Assembly (NCBI GenBank): GCA_023251235.1
Contig: JAHEZE010000005.1
Coordinates: 13,144-61,682, forward strand
Length of the DNA: 48,539 bases
Direction of reading: 5' to 3'
Source of the DNA: Sphingobacteriales bacterium
Lineage (GTDB): Bacteria > Bacteroidota > Bacteroidia > Chitinophagales > Chitinophagaceae
Under the pieces are notes generated by a model. The model was not told where the DNA came from. It worked only from the letters and a program-made list of their open reading frames with translations, and ran no database searches. Made by a program: the position numbers and the translations under genes. Below are positions 27,601 to 36,033 of this stretch, piece by piece (within the stretch, counting starts at the first letter, position 1; each line of letters starts with the position of its first letter).

Positions 27601-28929
27601 GGCCGTACCGGTGAATTAAGAATAATGGATGTAAAGAATGATCGTCTGCTTATCACCAATAATATCCCATATGGGGCAACACTTAATGTGAAAGATGGTC
27701 AGAAAGTAAATAAAGGAGATGTGATCTGTACATGGGATCCATATAATAATGTAATTATTGCTGAGATAAATGGTACGATTAAATTTGATAATGTTATTGA
27801 AGGAGTTACTTACAGAGAAGAATCAGATGAACAAACTGGTCACCGTGAAAAAGTGGTAATTGAAACAAGAGATAAAACAAAAATTCCTTCATTAATTATA
27901 GAAGGTAAAGAAAACAGATCTTATAACCTTCCAACAGGTAGCCATATTGTAATTGAAGAACATGATGAAGTAAAAGCTGGCCGGGTAATTGTAAAAATTC
28001 CAAGGATCCTGGGCAAGCTTCGTGATATTACGGGTGGTCTTCCCAGGGTAACTGAATTGTTTGAAGCCAGGAATCCAAGTAACCCGTCCATCGTTTCAGA
28101 AATTGATGGTGTGGTAACGATGGGAGCGATTAAACGAGGTAACCGGGAGATTATTATTGAAGCAAAAGACGGCATTCAGAAAAAATATCTTGTGCCATTG
28201 ACAAGACAAATTCTTGCTCAGGATGGCGACTTTGTAAAAGCTGGTTCAGCTCTGTCGGATGGCCAAACTTCTCCGCAGGATATTCTTTCCATTCAGGGTC
28301 CGTTTGCTGTACAGCAATATGTTGTTAATGAAATCCAGGAAGTATATCGTTTACAGGGAGTAAAGATCAATGATAAACATATTGAAGTAATTGTCCGCCA
28401 GATGATGCGTAAAGTAAGTATCCAGGATCCGGGTGATACTAAATTCCTTGAAGAAGACCTGGTAGATAAATTTGAATTTGTGGAAGAGAATGACTGGGTA
28501 TATGACAAAAAGATCGTAACGGATTCAGGTGAATCCACTAAGCTGCGTGCTGGACAAGTGGCAAGCCTCCGCGAAGTAAGAGAAGAAAATTCAATTCTTC
28601 GCCGTAACGATAAAAAGCTTATTGAATTCCGGGATGCAAGTCCGGCTACTTCAGCCCCTACATTGCTGGGTATTACAAAGGCTTCCCTGGGTGTGCAAAG
28701 CTGGATATCTGCAGCATCATTCCAGGAAACTACGAAAGTTCTTTCTTCAGCCGCTATTCATGGTAAAACGGATGAAATGCTGGGATTGAAAGAAAATGTG
28801 ATCACGGGACATCCGATACCTGCCGGTACCGGGTTGCGTGAATTTGAGAACCTGATTGTTGGAAGTAAGGAAGAGTATGAGTTGTTACAATCTACCCGTG
28901 AAGCAATGACTTTTGATGACGAAGAATAA
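24640..28929 (+). CDS. rpoC: DNA-directed RNA polymerase subunit beta'
   Basis: A 1429-residue beta' subunit. The N-terminal zinc site is C66, C68, C81 and C84; the Mg-binding [12 protein letters not shown] has D474, D476 and D478; a second cysteine cluster is [11 protein letters not shown]; the trigger-loop region and the C-terminal jaw and clamp parts are intact, ending FDDEE. It assembles with alpha, beta and omega and is co-transcribed with rpoB. A terminator follows 41 bp after the stop. Confidence 0.98.
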   Translation: MAMKRDNRPKPTFSKITIGLASPDTILEKSYGEVLKPETINYRTYKPERDGLFCERIFGPVKDYECACGKYKRIRYKGIVCDRCGVEVTEKKVRRERMGHIKLVVPVVHIWYFKSLPNKIGYLLGVSSKKLESIVYYERYVVIQAGIRVDKGQNAGDLITEEEYLDILDALPKDNQYLPDDDPNKFIAKMGAEAVHDMLQRIDLDQLSFDLRNTAATETSQQRKADALKRLSVVEAFRDANTRINNRPEWMVMQYIPVIPPELRPLVPLDGGRFASSDLNDLYRRVIIRNNRLKRLLEIKAPEVILRNEKRMLQEAIDSLFDNSRKSNAVKAEGGRALKSLSDVLKGKQGRFRQNLLGKRVDYSGRSVIVVGPELKLHECGLPKDMAAELFKPFIIRKLIERGIVKTVKSARKLVDKKEAVVWDILENILKGHPVMLNRAPTLHRLSIQAFQPKLIEGKAIQLHPLVCTAFNADFDGDQMAVHVPLSNAAVLEAQLLMLASHNILNPQNGTPITLPSQDMVLGLYYLTKGKKSTETEVVRGEDMRFYSTNEVIIAYNEGILDLHAWIKVKANIRENTELVNKLIDTTVGRVIFNQHVPVEVGFVNALLTKKNLREIIGDIIKITNIPKTVKFLDDIKQLGFRTAFQGGLSFSINDLVIPAIKEELLEQAKSEVDEVWESYNMGLITNNERYNQIVDIWSRVDTRITETLIREMSIDKQGFNSVFMMLDSGARGSKQQVKQLAGMRGLMAKPRKSGSTGSEIIENPILSNFKGGLNVLDYFISTHGARKGLADTALKTADAGYLTRRLVDVSQDVVITEEDCGTLRGIATSALKDNEDVIEPLSDRIEGRTSLHDVYDPQTDQLIIHGGEEITSELAKRIEESGVEIVEIRSVLTCESKRGCCVKCYGKNLATGNITQKGYAVGIIAAQSIGEPGTQLTLRTFHVGGVAGSATVDSTLNAKFEGTAQFDGLRSVTVENNEGHKVQVVIGRTGELRIMDVKNDRLLITNNIPYGATLNVKDGQKVNKGDVICTWDPYNNVIIAEINGTIKFDNVIEGVTYREESDEQTGHREKVVIETRDKTKIPSLIIEGKENRSYNLPTGSHIVIEEHDEVKAGRVIVKIPRILGKLRDITGGLPRVTELFEARNPSNPSIVSEIDGVVTMGAIKRGNREIIIEAKDGIQKKYLVPLTRQILAQDGDFVKAGSALSDGQTSPQDILSIQGPFAVQQYVVNEIQEVYRLQGVKINDKHIEVIVRQMMRKVSIQDPGDTKFLEEDLVDKFEFVEENDWVYDKKIVTDSGESTKLRAGQVASLREVREENSILRRNDKKLIEFRDASPATSAPTLLGITKASLGVQSWISAASFQETTKVLSSAAIHGKTDEMLGLKENVITGHPIPAGTGLREFENLIVGSKEEYELLQSTREAMTFDDEE

Positions 28930-28969
28930 TCAGGGATTTATGAATTGTAGGTATTTCACAGATATTATT

Positions 28970-29000
28970 AAGGAGCAGACTTGCTCCTTTTTTATTTTCC
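28970..29000 (+). terminator. Terminator of rpoB-rpoC
   Basis: A perfect 8-bp stem AAGGAGCA/TGCTCCTT (28970-28977 with 28982-28989), loop GACT, followed by TTTTTATTTT. Confidence 0.9.
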
Positions 29001-29092
29001 GGAATAAATTAGTTTTTTTATTTATGAAATCTCTTTTTCCTGGTACTGTAATCCGTGATTCGTTAACTGTTTCATAAAGTGAATTGAATGTT

Positions 29093-29100
29093 TATATTTG
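29093..29100 (+). promoter_or_regulatory. -7 box of the OmpH-like gene
   Basis: TATATTTG matches TAnnTTTG, 37 bp before the start codon. No good -33 TTG is seen. Confidence 0.5.
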
Positions 29101-29137
29101 CCCAGCTTGCATTGAGTAATTTGCATAAAATAATTGC

Positions 29138-29740
29138 ATGAATAAAACTTTACTTACACTGAACCTGATTTTAGTGGCTGCTGTAGGATTTTTATTTTAC
29201 CAGGTTTATTCTAAAAAAGAAAATATTGCCGGCAGAGCCATTGGTAAAATAAATGACAGCGCTAATTCTTCCCGACCGTTCAAAATTGGTTTTTTTGATA
29301 TGGATTCCATAGAAACTAATTTTTCTTTGTTTAAAGAAATGGAAAAGGAGGTAGGAATAAAGGAAGACAGCATGAATGCGATAATCAACCAGATGCGGGC
29401 AAGCTTCCAGCAGGAATATCAAAAATTCCAGGGGCAACAAAGTAAAATGACTCCCGAGCAGGTAAATGAAGCGGGTAAACAGTTTAGCCAGATGGATTTG
29501 GATATCAAAAACAGAACAGCTACACTCAATCAGAATTACCAGTCTTATTATATGAATAAACAGCAGGAGATAGTTACACTGATTAAAAAATACTGCATTG
29601 AATTTAATAAGTCAAATAATTATTCTCTGATCATCGCCAATGAACCCGGGTTGGTCTATTACAAGGATACCGCATTTAATATAACAACAGAATTGCTTCG
29701 GGGATTAAATGAAATGTACGGGGTCAAAAAGAAAAATTAA
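29138..29740 (+). CDS. OmpH/Skp family periplasmic chaperone
   Basis: A 200-residue protein with an N-terminal hydrophobic signal or anchor (about 4-22) and then FKIGFFDMDSIETNFSLFKEMEKEV, the typical first strand and helix of OmpH/Skp. A long Gln/Met-rich coiled coil (about 80-150) and a C-terminal strand (YSLIIANEPGLVYY) follow. Skp trimers hold unfolded outer-membrane proteins in the periplasm. It has its own -7 box and a terminator. The lack of a clear cleavage site leaves open whether it is secreted or membrane-anchored. Confidence 0.8.
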   Translation: MNKTLLTLNLILVAAVGFLFYQVYSKKENIAGRAIGKINDSANSSRPFKIGFFDMDSIETNFSLFKEMEKEVGIKEDSMNAIINQMRASFQQEYQKFQGQQSKMTPEQVNEAGKQFSQMDLDIKNRTATLNQNYQSYYMNKQQEIVTLIKKYCIEFNKSNNYSLIIANEPGLVYYKDTAFNITTELLRGLNEMYGVKKKN

Positions 29741-29764
29741 TCGTAAGAGTTTATCAAATCATTG

Positions 29765-29794
29765 CACCCGTTAAAATTTACCGGGTGTTTTCTT
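29765..29794 (+). terminator. Terminator of the OmpH-like gene
   Basis: Stem CACCCG/CGGGTG (29765-29770 with 29782-29787), an 11-nt A/T loop, followed by TTTTCTTT. Confidence 0.7.
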
Positions 29795-29844
29795 TCATTG
29801 GGGATATTAACTGAATTACTTATCTTGAACCATAAACCAACGCT

Positions 29845-31251
29845 ATGGCAGAACAGGCTTCCTTCAAACAATCATTAGGACTTCTAGATTCCACGATGAT
29901 TGTTGCCGGCTCTATGATCGGGTCCGGTATTTTTATAGTCAGTGCAGATATTACCCGTAATGTTGGCAGTGCCGGATGGTTGATTATTGTTTGGCTGATC
30001 ACAGGGTTTATGACCATTACCGCGGCTGTCAGCTATGGAGAATTGAGTGGAATGTTTCCAAAAGCCGGTGGCCAGTATGTTTATTTAAAAGAAGCTTATA
30101 ATCCATTAGCAGGATTTTTATATGGCTGGAGTTTTTTTGCCGTTATACAAACAGCGACGATTGCAGCAGTAGGTGTGGCCTTTTCAAAATTCCTGGCATA
30201 TATGGTTCCCAGTGTGAGCGAAGAATTGGTTGCTTATGATTTTGGATTTATAACAATTTCTAATGCTCAATTAGTTGCTATCGGCGTAATCATCTTTCTT
30301 ACTTTTATTAATACATTGGGTGTACACAGCGGTAAACTTATTCAGACAACATTTACCGTTACAAAAATTCTCAGTTTATTTGGTTTGATCGTTTTTGGAT
30401 TGATGCATATGAAAACAGATGTGTGGAATACAAACTGGACGGATGGCTGGCATCTTCATGCTCTTAACAGTACGACAGATTATGTGACAGTCGCAGCTTT
30501 TGGGGCTATGTCTGCGGCTATGGTGGGCTCCATCTTCAGTAGCGATGCATGGAACAATGTTACTTTTATTGCAGCTGAAATAAAAAATCCTAAACGCAAC
30601 ATTGGTCTTGCACTTTTTTTAGGAACACTCATAGTTACTATTATTTATGTTACTACTAATATTATGTACACAGCAGTATTGCCTCTCAGTGAAATTGCCG
30701 GTGCAGAGAAAGACCGGGTAGCGGTGGCAGCTTCACAGGTAATTTTTGGTAACCTTGGAACAGTTGTAATTGCGTTGATGATTATGATCTCCACATTTGG
30801 TTGTATTAACGGGCTGGTACTTGCCGGCGCCCGGGTATACTATACAATGGCGCAGGATGGACTGTTTTTCAAACAAGCAGGAAGATTAAATAGAAATGCA
30901 GTTCCGGGATGGGCTTTATGGGTGCAGTGCCTTATTGCAGCCATACTTTGTTTAAGTGGTAAATATGGTGATTTGCTTACCATGGTTTCATTTGTAGTAG
31001 TAATTTTTTATGCACTTACTATTGCAGGAATTTTTATTCTTAGAAAGAAAAAACCTGAACTGGAAAGACCTTATCGTGCTTTTGGTTATCCTGTATTTCC
31101 GGGGATTTATATTTTGTTAGCGGCAATTTTCTGTGTCGGCCTTGTCTATACGCTGCCAAAATATTCTTTATGGGGATTAGGAATTGCATTAGCCGGCATT
31201 CCACTTTATTATCTGGCGGTATCAAGGCAGAAAAAAATAAATCATCATTAA
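29845..31251 (+). CDS. APC family amino acid permease
   Basis: A 468-residue permease with about 12 membrane helices. The first helix has the broken-helix motif GSMIGSGIFIV (about 20-30), as in APC and LAT/SteT-type transporters, and GELSGMFPKAGGQYVYLKEAY follows helix 2. It imports or exchanges amino acids at the inner membrane; the substrate cannot be told. TTG 29798-29800 and TATCTTGA 29821-29828 give a weak promoter with 20-bp spacing. The heptose kinase begins 4 bp after its stop, so the two are probably co-transcribed. Confidence 0.88.
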   Translation: MAEQASFKQSLGLLDSTMIVAGSMIGSGIFIVSADITRNVGSAGWLIIVWLITGFMTITAAVSYGELSGMFPKAGGQYVYLKEAYNPLAGFLYGWSFFAVIQTATIAAVGVAFSKFLAYMVPSVSEELVAYDFGFITISNAQLVAIGVIIFLTFINTLGVHSGKLIQTTFTVTKILSLFGLIVFGLMHMKTDVWNTNWTDGWHLHALNSTTDYVTVAAFGAMSAAMVGSIFSSDAWNNVTFIAAEIKNPKRNIGLALFLGTLIVTIIYVTTNIMYTAVLPLSEIAGAEKDRVAVAASQVIFGNLGTVVIALMIMISTFGCINGLVLAGARVYYTMAQDGLFFKQAGRLNRNAVPGWALWVQCLIAAILCLSGKYGDLLTMVSFVVVIFYALTIAGIFILRKKKPELERPYRAFGYPVFPGIYILLAAIFCVGLVYTLPKYSLWGLGIALAGIPLYYLAVSRQKKINHH

Positions 31252-31255
31252 ACGA

Positions 31256-32245
31256 ATGAACCAGTTGCCTTCTGTATTTGAAAGTATTGAAAAACTCAAA
31301 GTGGGAGTGATAGGCGATGTCATGCTGGATTCATATATCTGGGGGAAGGTAGAACGCATTTCTCCTGAGGCTCCGGTTCCAATTGTATCCCTGCACCACA
31401 AAGAAGAACGTATTGGCGGCGCAGGAAATGTAGCGTTGAATTGCAGGAGCTTGGGCTCGCAGGTTTTTATTTTAGGAGTAACGGGTGAAGATGAAGAAGC
31501 AATGAAGCTTGAGAAATTGTTAAAAGAAAATAATATTGATACATCTTACCTGGTAAAAAGTAAACATCGCATTACCACCAATAAAACCCGAATCATCAGC
31601 CGTAACCAGCAAATGATGAGACTGGATGCCGAAGTAGAAACTGATCTTGATAAACATGATGAAAAGGTTGTTTTGAATAAGCTGGCGGCATTTATTGAGC
31701 AGGAGAATCCTGACGTATTGATATTTGAAGATTATAATAAAGGAGTATTGACTCAGGCAGTAATATCAAAGGCAATAACCCTTTGTAAGGCATCAGGAGT
31801 TATTACAACAGCGGATCCCAAAAGAAAAAATTTCTTCAGTTATAAAGGCGTTGATATTTTTAAACCTAATCTTAAAGAAGTAAAAGAAGCTTTGAATATG
31901 TTATTTGAAGAAGCGGGTATTTATTTATTGAGAGATATTCACAAGGAACTTCAAAATCTTTTACAGCATACCATTTCATTGATTACACTTTCTGAAAAAG
32001 GTATTTTTTATCAATGGGAAGAAAATGCAGCTATTATTCCCGGTCATCTGCGCAGTATTGCCGATGTATCAGGCGCCGGCGATACGGTGATTGCTGTTGC
32101 TTCACTGGTTTATGCGGCTACAAAAAATGCACACCTGATGGCGGAAATTGCCAATGTTGCCGGCGGACTTGTTTGTGAAGAAGTGGGAACAGTTGCTATT
32201 GACAAAGAGAAACTATTCAGGGAATGCGAGATACTACTCGTCTGA
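31256..32245 (+). CDS. rfaE1: D-glycero-beta-D-manno-heptose-7-phosphate kinase (HldE domain I)
   Basis: A 329-residue PfkB/ribokinase-fold protein equal to domain I of HldE. It has GDVMLDSYIWGKVERISPEAPVPIV near the N-terminus, GGAGNVALN (about 52-60), and the anion-hole plus catalytic aspartate VSGAGDT with D276. It phosphorylates heptose-7-phosphate at C1 on the way to ADP-heptose for LPS core. The nucleotidyltransferase half is absent, so a separate rfaE2 is expected elsewhere. Its 3' end overlaps the convergent DUF6498-like gene by 12 bp. Confidence 0.85.
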   Translation: MNQLPSVFESIEKLKVGVIGDVMLDSYIWGKVERISPEAPVPIVSLHHKEERIGGAGNVALNCRSLGSQVFILGVTGEDEEAMKLEKLLKENNIDTSYLVKSKHRITTNKTRIISRNQQMMRLDAEVETDLDKHDEKVVLNKLAAFIEQENPDVLIFEDYNKGVLTQAVISKAITLCKASGVITTADPKRKNFFSYKGVDIFKPNLKEVKEALNMLFEEAGIYLLRDIHKELQNLLQHTISLITLSEKGIFYQWEENAAIIPGHLRSIADVSGAGDTVIAVASLVYAATKNAHLMAEIANVAGGLVCEEVGTVAIDKEKLFRECEILLV

Positions 32246-32926
32246 AGATTTTAGTTCACCCTTTGCTGCTTTCTTAATCAGCCCTTCGAAATCAACAAAG
32301 ACTTCAAAAAATATTAATATCAATGCAAAAATGAGTATAAATATTTTGCCCGCTCCAAAGCTTAGGAACATACTGCCTGCAATAACCGTTACCTGTTGAA
32401 TAAAAATTCTTCCGTATGGTTGAAACATGAGGTAGCTGAGTGATGCGGTTTTGTATTCTCCACTTAAAATAAACTCATTTATATTTCTGAAAGCATAGCT
32501 TACAATAAAAACTCCAAGCATAATCATAACGTTGTTATCAACCAAATGCGGCCATTTATAAAAGAAATTAAAGAACCCCAAATTCTCCTTAGAAGCAATA
32601 CCTGAAACAGAAAAGAATAAGCCCATTTGAATTGCTACAAACATTCCATAGTGAAGAAAAAAGAACAGCATAAAAAAAATAGCCGGCTGTTTGGTTGTTG
32701 TACCCTGGTTTTGCCAATCATCTTTTTTCTTAATAACCCCGGTAATGCCCATTTTCAGCAGCGTAAACAAGCCGATAATGATTGTTTCAAGGCAATATAC
32801 CAGAAATACATCCTTTGCACTCCAGTTCAGGAACCAAACTCCGTAAACGGGAACAAGGTTAGCCGCAATCAATACATAATCGCTTTGTGTCAGTTTTCTT
32901 TTAAGTATATCATTCCATGTTGTCAT
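32234..32926 (-). CDS. DUF6498-like multi-span membrane protein
   Basis: A 230-residue protein from ATG 32924-32926; a longer GTG start at 32971 would run into the divergent asparaginase gene. There are about six hydrophobic segments, with KRKLTQSDYVLIAANLVPVYGVWFLNW at the front, FFLHYGMFVAIQMG in the middle, and a charged tail. I assign it to the DUF6498 type from memory. No function is known; a gene of this type next to rfaE1 does not define a role. Confidence 0.6.
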   Translation of the reverse strand: MTTWNDILKRKLTQSDYVLIAANLVPVYGVWFLNWSAKDVFLVYCLETIIIGLFTLLKMGITGVIKKKDDWQNQGTTTKQPAIFFMLFFFLHYGMFVAIQMGLFFSVSGIASKENLGFFNFFYKWPHLVDNNVMIMLGVFIVSYAFRNINEFILSGEYKTASLSYLMFQPYGRIFIQQVTVIAGSMFLSFGAGKIFILIFALILIFFEVFVDFEGLIKKAAKGELKSSDE

Positions 32927-32957
32927 ATAAAGGAGTAAAATAATTAATTTCGGCTCT

Positions 32958-33899
32958 ATGTCAAAATTCACTATTGCAGTTCATGGAGGCTCGGGTACAA
33001 TTTTGCAGGAATGCATGACTCCGGAATCGGAAGCAGCTTATATAAAAGGATTGAATGATGCATTAAATGCCGGCTATAGCGTACTGAATAATGGCGGCAA
33101 GGCTATCGAAGCAGTAAAAGCTTCTGCAATAGAATTAGAAAACAATATTCTTTTTAATGCCGGCAAAGGTTCTGTTTTCACCAAAACCGGAACACATGAA
33201 ATGGATGCTTCTATTATGGACGGAAGAAACTTACAGGCTGGAGCAGTAGCTTCGGTCAGTAATGTTCGTAATCCGGTGGAGCTTGCCTGGAGAGTAATGC
33301 AAAAAAGTGAGCATGTATTATTATGTGGGAAAGGTGCAGAAGAGTTTGCAAAACAAAACGGAATTGAATTTGAACCGGATGAATATTTTTTTTCAAAGTT
33401 TCGCTATGACCAGTGGCAGGCAATAAAAGATTCTGATGACACAGCATTGGATCATAATATAATTCCTGAAGTTTTAAAAGTAAAAAAGTTTGGTACTGTT
33501 GGCGCGGTAGCATGTGATATGCAGGGTAATCTTGCAGCGGCTACAAGTACCGGAGGAATGACGAATAAGCAATATGGCAGAATTGGAGACAGCCCGATTA
33601 TAGGCATCGGTACTTATGCAAATAATAATACCTGTGCCATCAGTTGCACCGGACACGGCGAACCTTTTATTAAAGCCGTGGCTGCTTATGATGTAAGTTG
33701 TTTGATGGAGTATAAAGGACTATCACTTGAAGAAGCTATAAACGTTGTCGTAATGGATAAATTAGCGAAAATTGATGGAGAAGGTGGGATGATCGGTGTA
33801 GATACGAAAGGAAATGCTGCACTCATTTTTAATTCTACTGGTATGTATAGGGGATTCAGAAATAGCGATGGCGAAGGTGTGACGGCAATCTATAAGTAA
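32958..33899 (+). CDS. iaaA: Isoaspartyl peptidase/L-asparaginase (Ntn-hydrolase)
   Basis: A 313-residue precursor. MSKFTIAVHGGSGT starts the alpha part, and autoprocessing should occur before T180 in KKFGTVGAVA, releasing the beta subunit with Thr at its N-terminus. MTNKQYGRIGDSPIIGIGTYA and GHGEPFIKAVAAYDV complete the active site. It removes isoaspartyl dipeptides and hydrolyses asparagine. No signal peptide, so it is cytosolic, unlike the secreted relative at 45425-46459. The start lies 31 bp from the divergent membrane-protein gene. Confidence 0.92.
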   Translation: MSKFTIAVHGGSGTILQECMTPESEAAYIKGLNDALNAGYSVLNNGGKAIEAVKASAIELENNILFNAGKGSVFTKTGTHEMDASIMDGRNLQAGAVASVSNVRNPVELAWRVMQKSEHVLLCGKGAEEFAKQNGIEFEPDEYFFSKFRYDQWQAIKDSDDTALDHNIIPEVLKVKKFGTVGAVACDMQGNLAAATSTGGMTNKQYGRIGDSPIIGIGTYANNNTCAISCTGHGEPFIKAVAAYDVSCLMEYKGLSLEEAINVVVMDKLAKIDGEGGMIGVDTKGNAALIFNSTGMYRGFRNSDGEGVTAIYK

Positions 33900-33929
33900 T
33901 AGAGCAAGGCTTTTAAAGCAGGGTGAAAA

Positions 33930-34706
33930 TTATACCTCATAAATATCTCCCGCAACTTTTTCGCTAACTTTTTTTGGCATTAGCCATACCATGAATTTCG
34001 TAATTTTATTTATAAGGCCTATTGTTGTTTCTGCTTTTCCGCTATACATAGCATTAATGGCTGCTTCGGCAACTGATGCCGGATTCATATTAAAAGTTTT
34101 TGCAGCTTTCAATGCTTTGGCCCCCACTTTAGCCCTGTTTGCAAAATCAGTATCAGTAGAACCAGGACAGGCAACAGTGACAGAAACATTGGTGTTTCGC
34201 AATTCATACCTTAATCCCCGACTGAAGCTTTGAAGAAAAGCTTTTGATGCAGCATAAATATTTAATCCCGGTACTGCCTGGAAGGAGGTCTGGCTGGCGA
34301 TATTCAGTATATATGCTTTTTCCTGATCACGAAGCATAGGGAGAAAATAAGAACAGAGTTCTACAATTACATTCATATTGATCCGCATTACTGCAAGATG
34401 TTCCTCCAAAGTGTAATTTTCAAAATGTCCGCTTAATCCATAGCCTGCATTATTAATCAGTATATGTATGTTGTATTTCTTTTCAATACAGCAATCATAT
34501 ATTTTTTTGGCTGCACCTTCAATTGCGAGATCAATAGCTATATAATTTGCTTTGATTCCGTATTTTGAACTAAATAATTCTGTAGTTTCTTTTAAAAGAT
34601 CTTCATTCCTTGCAATCAGGAGCAAATCAGTTTTTCTGTTTGCCAATTCTTCTGCCATAGCCCTACCAATGCCTTTACTGGCGCCTGTTATTATTGCTGT
34701 GCCCAT
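33930..34706 (-). CDS. Short-chain dehydrogenase/reductase (DltE-like)
   Basis: A 258-residue classical SDR from ATG 34704-34706. It has the TGASKGIGRAMA nucleotide loop (about 7-18), NNAGYGLSG, the catalytic Ser region NIASQTSFQ, Y-x-x-x-K in IYAASK, and ACPGSTDTDF after the active site. It should be an NAD(P)(H)-dependent oxidoreductase on an unknown carbonyl or alcohol. The PhyH gene lies just upstream on the same strand (34-bp gap), so they may share a message. Confidence 0.88.
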   Translation of the reverse strand: MGTAIITGASKGIGRAMAEELANRKTDLLLIARNEDLLKETTELFSSKYGIKANYIAIDLAIEGAAKKIYDCCIEKKYNIHILINNAGYGLSGHFENYTLEEHLAVMRINMNVIVELCSYFLPMLRDQEKAYILNIASQTSFQAVPGLNIYAASKAFLQSFSRGLRYELRNTNVSVTVACPGSTDTDFANRAKVGAKALKAAKTFNMNPASVAEAAINAMYSGKAETTIGLINKITKFMVWLMPKKVSEKVAGDIYEV

Positions 34707-34740
34707 CAAGATAGATTTTAAACAATTTAGTTCAGTTCAG

Positions 34741-35553
34741 CTAATGATGTGCTGTTTTTGTAAAAAGGTGGTAAAAGGGAGTTTTACTTTTTTCATTTTT
34801 AGGCTTGTATTTACCAGTAATGATTGGAATGTACATTACCCTACGCCGGCTTGCTTCACCTATTAATGCAGATTTTTGTACTCTGTGCCATATTCGTCCA
34901 TCATGTACAGTAAGATCTCCGGAATAGATGTCGAACCCAACTTCGCGGCGGTCAGTTTTATGATCAAGAAAATATTTTTTCCTGAAAAGCAACCTGAACA
35001 TGCTTTGATATTGAGTACCGGGTATTACCCGAAGACCACCATTTTTATAAAGACAGGTATCTAAGTGAATGCCTACGTTTAACATGGGCATAATTCTCTG
35101 ACCCTGAAAAAGATCCCTTGGGCTGTCGGTATGCCAACCCATCTGGCTGAAAGAACTACCCGGAATATTAATATAATTGTTGACCACTAATCCATCTTTT
35201 TCGTCTTCTGCCACACGTCCTTCATATGGGTACAACAATTCAGTCAGGCTTTTGATTCTTTCATCATTTAGAATTTCGTGCAGCGGTTTACTGAATAAGG
35301 ACATAAAACAAAGACGCTGTATGGTTGGGTTTTCATTTTCATCCTTTCCATATTTAAGGGGTATGCCATTAATCAACTCCTTTTTTTCTGCGATCCATTC
35401 ATTTTCCACTCTTCTTATTTCACTAATACAGGTATCCACCTTCTCAGAAGAAAGAAAATTCCGAAAAACGATAACACCATTTTTCTTAAAAAAAGTGATA
35501 TGTTCCTTTGTCAATTTATTATCAAGATTAAAATCACATGTCCATTTTTCCAT
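34741..35553 (-). CDS. Phytanoyl-CoA dioxygenase (PhyH)-like Fe(II)/2-oxoglutarate oxygenase
   Basis: A 270-residue protein with the double-stranded beta-helix metal triad: H141 and D143 in GWHTDSP, and a distal His in the TVHDGRIWHRV stretch. RVMYIPIITGKY follows, with an Arg that could bind 2-oxoglutarate. The N-terminus (HITFFKKNGVIVFRNFLSSEKV) is the usual PhyH opening. The substrate is unknown; the members range from lipid to small-molecule hydroxylases. It probably forms a short unit with the downstream SDR. Confidence 0.82.
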   Translation of the reverse strand: MEKWTCDFNLDNKLTKEHITFFKKNGVIVFRNFLSSEKVDTCISEIRRVENEWIAEKKELINGIPLKYGKDENENPTIQRLCFMSLFSKPLHEILNDERIKSLTELLYPYEGRVAEDEKDGLVVNNYINIPGSSFSQMGWHTDSPRDLFQGQRIMPMLNVGIHLDTCLYKNGGLRVIPGTQYQSMFRLLFRKKYFLDHKTDRREVGFDIYSGDLTVHDGRIWHRVQKSALIGEASRRRVMYIPIITGKYKPKNEKSKTPFYHLFTKTAHH

Positions 35554-36033
35554 TTAGGAAGAAGTTTAGTTTAATTTTTATTCCTCAATTCAGACGCAAT
35601 TTCAATAAAAGCTTATGCTTCATAGAGGCAATCATCCATGTTTGCATTTAATTAACATGATTTATATAACTGTTATGAAAGTTTGCATAAATGAATTACG
35701 AGAATACATTTATTAGCTGCAAGGAAAAATAATTATTTTTAAGTTATTATCAATATTGCTAAATAAATAGAAGGACTTGGTTCGGGAAGATACAATAAAA
35801 CTCAATAGGAATAATAGAACTGTTCCAAATATTGTGACCATGAAAAAAATACTGTAAAAACCCTGAAAGATCTTATAATCGGTTAGTTTAAGATGCAGTG
35901 ATATTAAGCCTGAGATCAGGATTAATGAATAAAGATAACTGTTGTGTAGAATTACGGAATGATAGACAAAACGTCGCAACAAAAGCTAAAACAAATTTAT
36001 TCAGCTTGTAACATAAATTGCAGATCTGTTATA
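35554..36033. other. 480-bp gap with no supported gene
   Basis: A minus-strand frame at 35713-35982 (89 codons, two hydrophobic stretches) lacks an ATG near its start and was not accepted, though a small membrane protein is not excluded. GTTTGCAT occurs twice (near 35639 and 35681). No strong hairpin or -7 box was found. Confidence 0.4.

Noticed and set aside
35713-35982. Minus-strand frame of 89 codons with two hydrophobic stretches
   Set aside because: It begins with TTG, has no ATG near the start, lacks a promoter and shows no recognisable family; it lies in AT-rich gap sequence where such frames arise by chance.
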